From Flavobacterium sp. (GTDB taxonomy: Bacteria; Bacteroidota; Bacteroidia; Flavobacteriales; Flavobacteriaceae), in assembly GCF_020217025.1 (NCBI RefSeq), contig NZ_JAIWOF010000009.1, positions 1 to 10,000 of the forward strand: a DNA stretch of 10,000 bases, read 5' to 3'. This document shows, piece by piece, positions 7,759 to 10,000 of this stretch. Position 1 is the first letter of the stretch. Each line of letters begins with the position of its first letter. The notes below the pieces were generated by a model that saw only the letters and a list, made by a program, of their open reading frames with translations, made no database searches and had not been told where the DNA came from. Position numbers and translations under genes: made by a program.

Positions 7759-8295
7759 TTAAGAATAAATATTGGGTGGAGGCAAATCTAAAATTAAAGA
7801 CTTTGATTGATAAAAATCATCACACATATTAACCACAATAGTATGATTTTTATCTATAAAGGGTAACCATGAAAAAACAGGTGGCAAATAAAGCGATTTA
7901 TAAAACTTATAAACTAAATTTTGTTTCTCTTCAGACTCTGAATCGTTCTCAAAAACACCAACCAAAAGATCATCTAATTGTTTGTTTAATTTCGTTTCTT
8001 TAAAATCCCACCAGCACCAATACTTAATAGAGTCTTTTGAAACTACTTTATCCACAACATCATACATTTGATTGTTGAATTCAAACTCTTTAGAATGTTT
8101 CCACTTTAATTTACTAGTTGTTTCAGCTTTGGAAAATTTTAGAAGAACCAATTCCTTTTTATCAATTCCCGCAATCATTTTCCATTTCACTTCTTTTTTA
8201 ACAACGCGCTTTCTTTGTTGAAGCCAAGAATAGGTTACAACAGCAGGCGCTATCAACATAAATAGCAAAAAGATACTAATGATTTGCTTTTTCAA
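7759..8295 (-). CDS. Membrane-anchored protein of unknown function next to TonB receptor
   Basis: I do not recognise this 178-residue protein. Residues 4-24 form one hydrophobic segment (signal anchor or uncleaved signal peptide) followed by a basic stretch (QQRKRVVKKEVKWK), then a ~140-residue soluble domain predicted to be periplasmic. That domain contains IDKKELVLLKFS (44-55), KWKHSKEFEFNNQMYDVVD (64-82), a Trp-rich KYWCWWDFKET (91-101) and a proline-rich end, LDLPPPNIYS. It has two cysteines (94 and 158). The start is TTG: a TAA lies four codons upstream in frame, and the first internal ATG (residue 13) would cut the hydrophobic segment in half. A TAnnTTTG element sits 17 bases upstream. 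The position directly before the TonB-receptor gene suggests an accessory role in the same uptake or export process, which is inference from context only. Confidence 0.82.
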   Translation of the reverse strand: MKKQIISIFLLFMLIAPAVVTYSWLQQRKRVVKKEVKWKMIAGIDKKELVLLKFSKAETTSKLKWKHSKEFEFNNQMYDVVDKVVSKDSIKYWCWWDFKETKLNKQLDDLLVGVFENDSESEEKQNLVYKFYKSLYLPPVFSWLPFIDKNHTIVVNMCDDFYQSKSLILDLPPPNIYS

Positions 8296-8312
8296 TTTGG
8301 GATATTAATCTC

Positions 8313-8320
8313 CAAATATA
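8313..8320 (-). promoter_or_regulatory. Predicted -7 promoter element for the unknown membrane protein gene
   Basis: On the minus strand TATATTTG matches TAnnTTTG exactly. It lies between the permease stop (8328) and the TTG start at 8295 and implies a leader of about 12 bases. No TTG is present at the -33 distance, only TTCG at 8341-8344. If real, it would let the unknown gene and the TonB receptor be expressed independently of the permease. Confidence 0.4.
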
Positions 8321-8327
8321 CTAAAAA

Positions 8328-9578
8328 TTACATTCCGCTTCGAATGGCTTCTACAGGGTCTAATTTTGAGGCCGAAATTGCAGGAATAATTCCAGAAATC
8401 AATCCAATTAACGCTGCTAAACCAGAACCTAATAACATATTTGCGGCACTCAAGACAAATTCAAAATCAAGAGCTGCTGAAAGTCCGATGGCAATAATCC
8501 AAACTAAAAACATTCCTACAATTCCGCCAATTAATGAAAGAATTACCGCTTCAAACAAGAATTGAAACAAAATGAATTTATTTTTAGCCCCAAGAGCTTT
8601 TTGAATTCCGATTAAATTGGTACGTTCTTTTACCGATACGAACATGATGTTGGCAATTCCAAAACCTCCTACCAAAAGCGAAAAGGCACTGATAATCCAA
8701 CCAATCATATTCATTTGTCCTACGATATTATCAATAAAATCGGTAAAACCTGACAATACATTAAGGAAGAAATTATCAATATCTCCCGTTTTTACTCCTC
8801 TAAAATTTCTCAGTTTTTGAGTTAATTCCGCTTTAAATTCTTCAATATCAACTCCTTTTTCAGGCTTTATTAAAATTGCAGAACGCAAAGCATCATTTTC
8901 ATCGCCATACATTCTTCTTAAAAAATTCACTGGGAAAAATACGGCCACATCATTACTATCACCAAACATGCCTTGACCTTGTTTTTTCAGCACACCAATA
9001 ACGGTTAGTTTTTGTCCGTACAAACGAATTTTTTTTCCAATAGGATCTCTATTTTCAAACAACCCTTTTGCTACTTCACTTCCAATCACAATAACTGGGC
9101 TACCTGAATTGGACTCGGCTTCATTAAACAAACGCCCGGTTTCAATTTTAACAGGTTCAATATCGAAAAATTCCTCCGTTGAAGGTTTCATTCGAATAGA
9201 ATTCACCGTATTGGATTCGTATTTTACACTTTCGTTTCTAGCAAAGAAATTAAAAGAAATTTTTTCAATACTAGGAACACTTTTTTTCAAATATTCAAAT
9301 TCATCGTAAGTTACTTTCGGAAATTGTTCTCTTTTCCAACGAGGCACTTCAGACGGACCAAACGAAAAATTCATTAAGTAAATGGTATTCATATCCATAT
9401 CACTCAAATCTTCCTTAATTTTTTTATCCATAGAATCTACCGCAGCCAACACCGCAATAATGGAAAAAATACCAATGGTAACGCCTAACAACGACAAAAG
9501 TGTACGCAATTTATTGTTGCGCAACGCGTTAATGGCAAAACTGAAACTTTCTGAAAGTAATCGTAAATATAAAAGCAT
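8328..9578 (-). CDS. ABC transporter permease, MacB/FtsX type
   Basis: A 416-residue inner-membrane protein of the type VII (MacB/LolCE/FtsX) ABC superfamily, which transmits ATP-driven motion to periplasmic partners rather than carrying solute through the membrane. The layout is canonical: TM1 at ~26-47 after the amphipathic NALRNNKLRTLL segment, a large periplasmic MacB core domain (~48-285), and a FtsX domain with TM2 (~291-316), TM3 (~336-367) and TM4 (~381-403). The conserved cytoplasmic segment VKERTNLIGIQKALGAK (316-332), where the ATPase docks, and the C-terminal ISASKLDPVEAIRSGM are intact. The ATG start is the first codon after a non-homologous gap. No ATPase gene or membrane-fusion protein is in the window, and the gene upstream points the other way, so its ATPase must be encoded elsewhere. 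Substrate unknown (macrolide/peptide efflux and lipoprotein export are both known in the family). Confidence 0.93.
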   Translation of the reverse strand: MLLYLRLLSESFSFAINALRNNKLRTLLSLLGVTIGIFSIIAVLAAVDSMDKKIKEDLSDMDMNTIYLMNFSFGPSEVPRWKREQFPKVTYDEFEYLKKSVPSIEKISFNFFARNESVKYESNTVNSIRMKPSTEEFFDIEPVKIETGRLFNEAESNSGSPVIVIGSEVAKGLFENRDPIGKKIRLYGQKLTVIGVLKKQGQGMFGDSNDVAVFFPVNFLRRMYGDENDALRSAILIKPEKGVDIEEFKAELTQKLRNFRGVKTGDIDNFFLNVLSGFTDFIDNIVGQMNMIGWIISAFSLLVGGFGIANIMFVSVKERTNLIGIQKALGAKNKFILFQFLFEAVILSLIGGIVGMFLVWIIAIGLSAALDFEFVLSAANMLLGSGLAALIGLISGIIPAISASKLDPVEAIRSGM

Positions 9579-9610
9579 AATACTGAGCTATTACTAATAA
9601 GTAGAGCAAC

Positions 9611-9637
9611 GAGGGAAAATGTTACAGTTGGAGGGAA
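9611..9637. repeat. Spaced direct repeat in a divergent intergenic region
   Basis: GAGGGAA occurs at 9611-9617 and again at 9631-9637, exactly 20 bases apart, close to two turns of DNA. It lies between the start of the minus-strand permease gene and a plus-strand small gene. The spacing and the high G content against an AT-rich background would suit paired binding sites for a regulator, but a 7-base repeat may also be chance. Confidence 0.35.
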
Positions 9638-9643
9638 TTTATT

Positions 9644-9651
9644 TATATTTG
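9644..9651 (+). promoter_or_regulatory. Predicted -7 promoter element for the small membrane protein gene
   Basis: TATATTTG matches TAnnTTTG exactly, 12 bases before the ATG at 9664. Transcription would start around 9657, leaving a leader of under ten bases. The nearest upstream TTG (9628-9630) is only 13 bases away, shorter than the usual -33 spacing, so the match is partial. Confidence 0.35.
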
Positions 9652-9663
9652 AAGAAAAAAACA

Positions 9664-9870
9664 ATGCTAAATGAAAATCTAATTTTAAGCATTTTATTTG
9701 GGCTAGCCTCATTTCTTTACTACCGAATTCATAAATGGTGGTTATCGGGTCGTGATGAGAATCCAATATTTTTTAAATTTGGCACAAAGGTTAGTGTAAT
9801 TCAAAATTGGATTATCATATTTTTTTTAGCAATAACTTCTTTTGGATTTTTGATAAAATCAATAATATAA
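9664..9870 (+). CDS. Small two-helix membrane protein, unknown function
   Basis: A 68-residue protein that I do not recognise. It has two hydrophobic stretches, residues ~5-20 (NLILSILFGLASFLYY) and ~48-65 (NWIIIFFLAITSFGFLIK), joined by a charged loop with HKWWLSGRDENP. It is predicted to lie in the inner membrane with both ends on the same side. The frame also opens at an ATG at 9619, which would add 15 residues. I prefer 9664 because the -7 element lies between the two ATGs and the extra residues are not membrane-protein-like. It is followed after 14 bases by another small membrane-protein gene on the same strand, probably co-transcribed. No toxin, immunity or transport motif is visible. 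Confidence 0.6.
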   Translation: MLNENLILSILFGLASFLYYRIHKWWLSGRDENPIFFKFGTKVSVIQNWIIIFFLAITSFGFLIKSII

Positions 9871-9884
9871 TTAGTCTATATAAA

Positions 9885-10000
9885 ATGGCATTTCAAGAAA
9901 TTAATAATTATTTAGCTCCTACAGGACTGATAATAATCGGATTAATAATAAAATTTTCTAAAAACAAAGAGTTTTTTGGAGCTTTTAAAAATTTTTGGCT
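9885..10000 (+). CDS. N-terminal part of a small membrane protein, unknown function (partial)
   Basis: An open frame begins at ATG 9885 and runs off the window after 38 complete codons. It starts MAFQEINNYLAPTG, then a hydrophobic segment (LIIIGLIIKF, residues ~15-24) and a basic/aromatic loop (SKNKEFFGAFKNFW). The helix-loop layout resembles the preceding 68-residue protein, but the sequences show no clear identity. It starts 14 bases after that gene and probably belongs to the same transcript. The function is unknown and the length cannot be judged here. Confidence 0.55.
   Translation, partial: MAFQEINNYLAPTGLIIIGLIIKFSKNKEFFGAFKNFW

Noticed and set aside
8284..8565. Plus-strand open frames opposite the permease gene (also 8617-8820, 9109-9309 and 9382-9597)
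   Set aside because: All are mirror frames of the permease coding sequence with low-complexity composition and no supporting start context.
9485..9766. Minus-strand open frame overlapping the start of the ABC permease and the divergent gap
   Set aside because: It overlaps the permease coding start in another frame and also the plus-strand small gene, and shows no recognisable protein character.
1..10000. Mobile element, defence system, CRISPR array or biosynthetic cluster
   Set aside because: No transposase, integrase, terminal repeats, spaced repeat array, nuclease or synthase motif was seen; gene content and base use are uniform and housekeeping-like.

Overview
The window looks like a chromosomal segment of a member of the Flavobacteriia (Bacteroidota), close to Flavobacterium. 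The evidence is the strong AT bias, the absence of obvious Shine-Dalgarno sequences, several TAnnTTTG (Bacteroidetes-type -7) elements just ahead of starts, and proteins typical of that class: a lipid-anchored TamA-like assembly protein, a TonB receptor with a signal peptide cut before Gln, and an AccD without a zinc ribbon. There is no sign of phage, IS element, CRISPR array, tRNA or rRNA. Gene density is very high, and no gap exceeds about 90 bases.

Left part (1-5450): the tail of an unidentified plus-strand gene converges on a SpoU/TrmH-type RNA methyltransferase gene (minus). That gene is divergent from a long plus-strand gene for a BamA/TamA-family outer-membrane assembly protein (TamL-like). 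Next come class II fructose-bisphosphate aldolase (fbaA) and the acetyl-CoA carboxylase carboxyltransferase beta subunit (accD). This half covers envelope biogenesis, central carbon metabolism and the first committed step of fatty-acid synthesis. A strong stem-loop terminator that works in both directions closes it.

Right part (5467-9578): three minus-strand genes in a row. In transcription order they are a MacB/FtsX-type ABC permease, a 178-residue membrane-anchored protein of unknown function, and a TonB-dependent receptor resembling the heme/hemoglobin receptor group. The unknown gene has its own plausible -7 element, so the last two genes may form a small unit separate from the permease.

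Right edge (9579-10000): a short divergent intergenic region with a spaced direct repeat and a -7 element, then two small plus-strand membrane-protein genes of unknown function, the second cut by the window end.

Most of the window is ordinary housekeeping sequence. I see no convincing new multi-gene system. The points most worth a second look are the AccD lacking all zinc ligands, the unknown protein next to the TonB receptor, two TTG starts just downstream of -7 elements, and the pair of small membrane proteins at the right edge.
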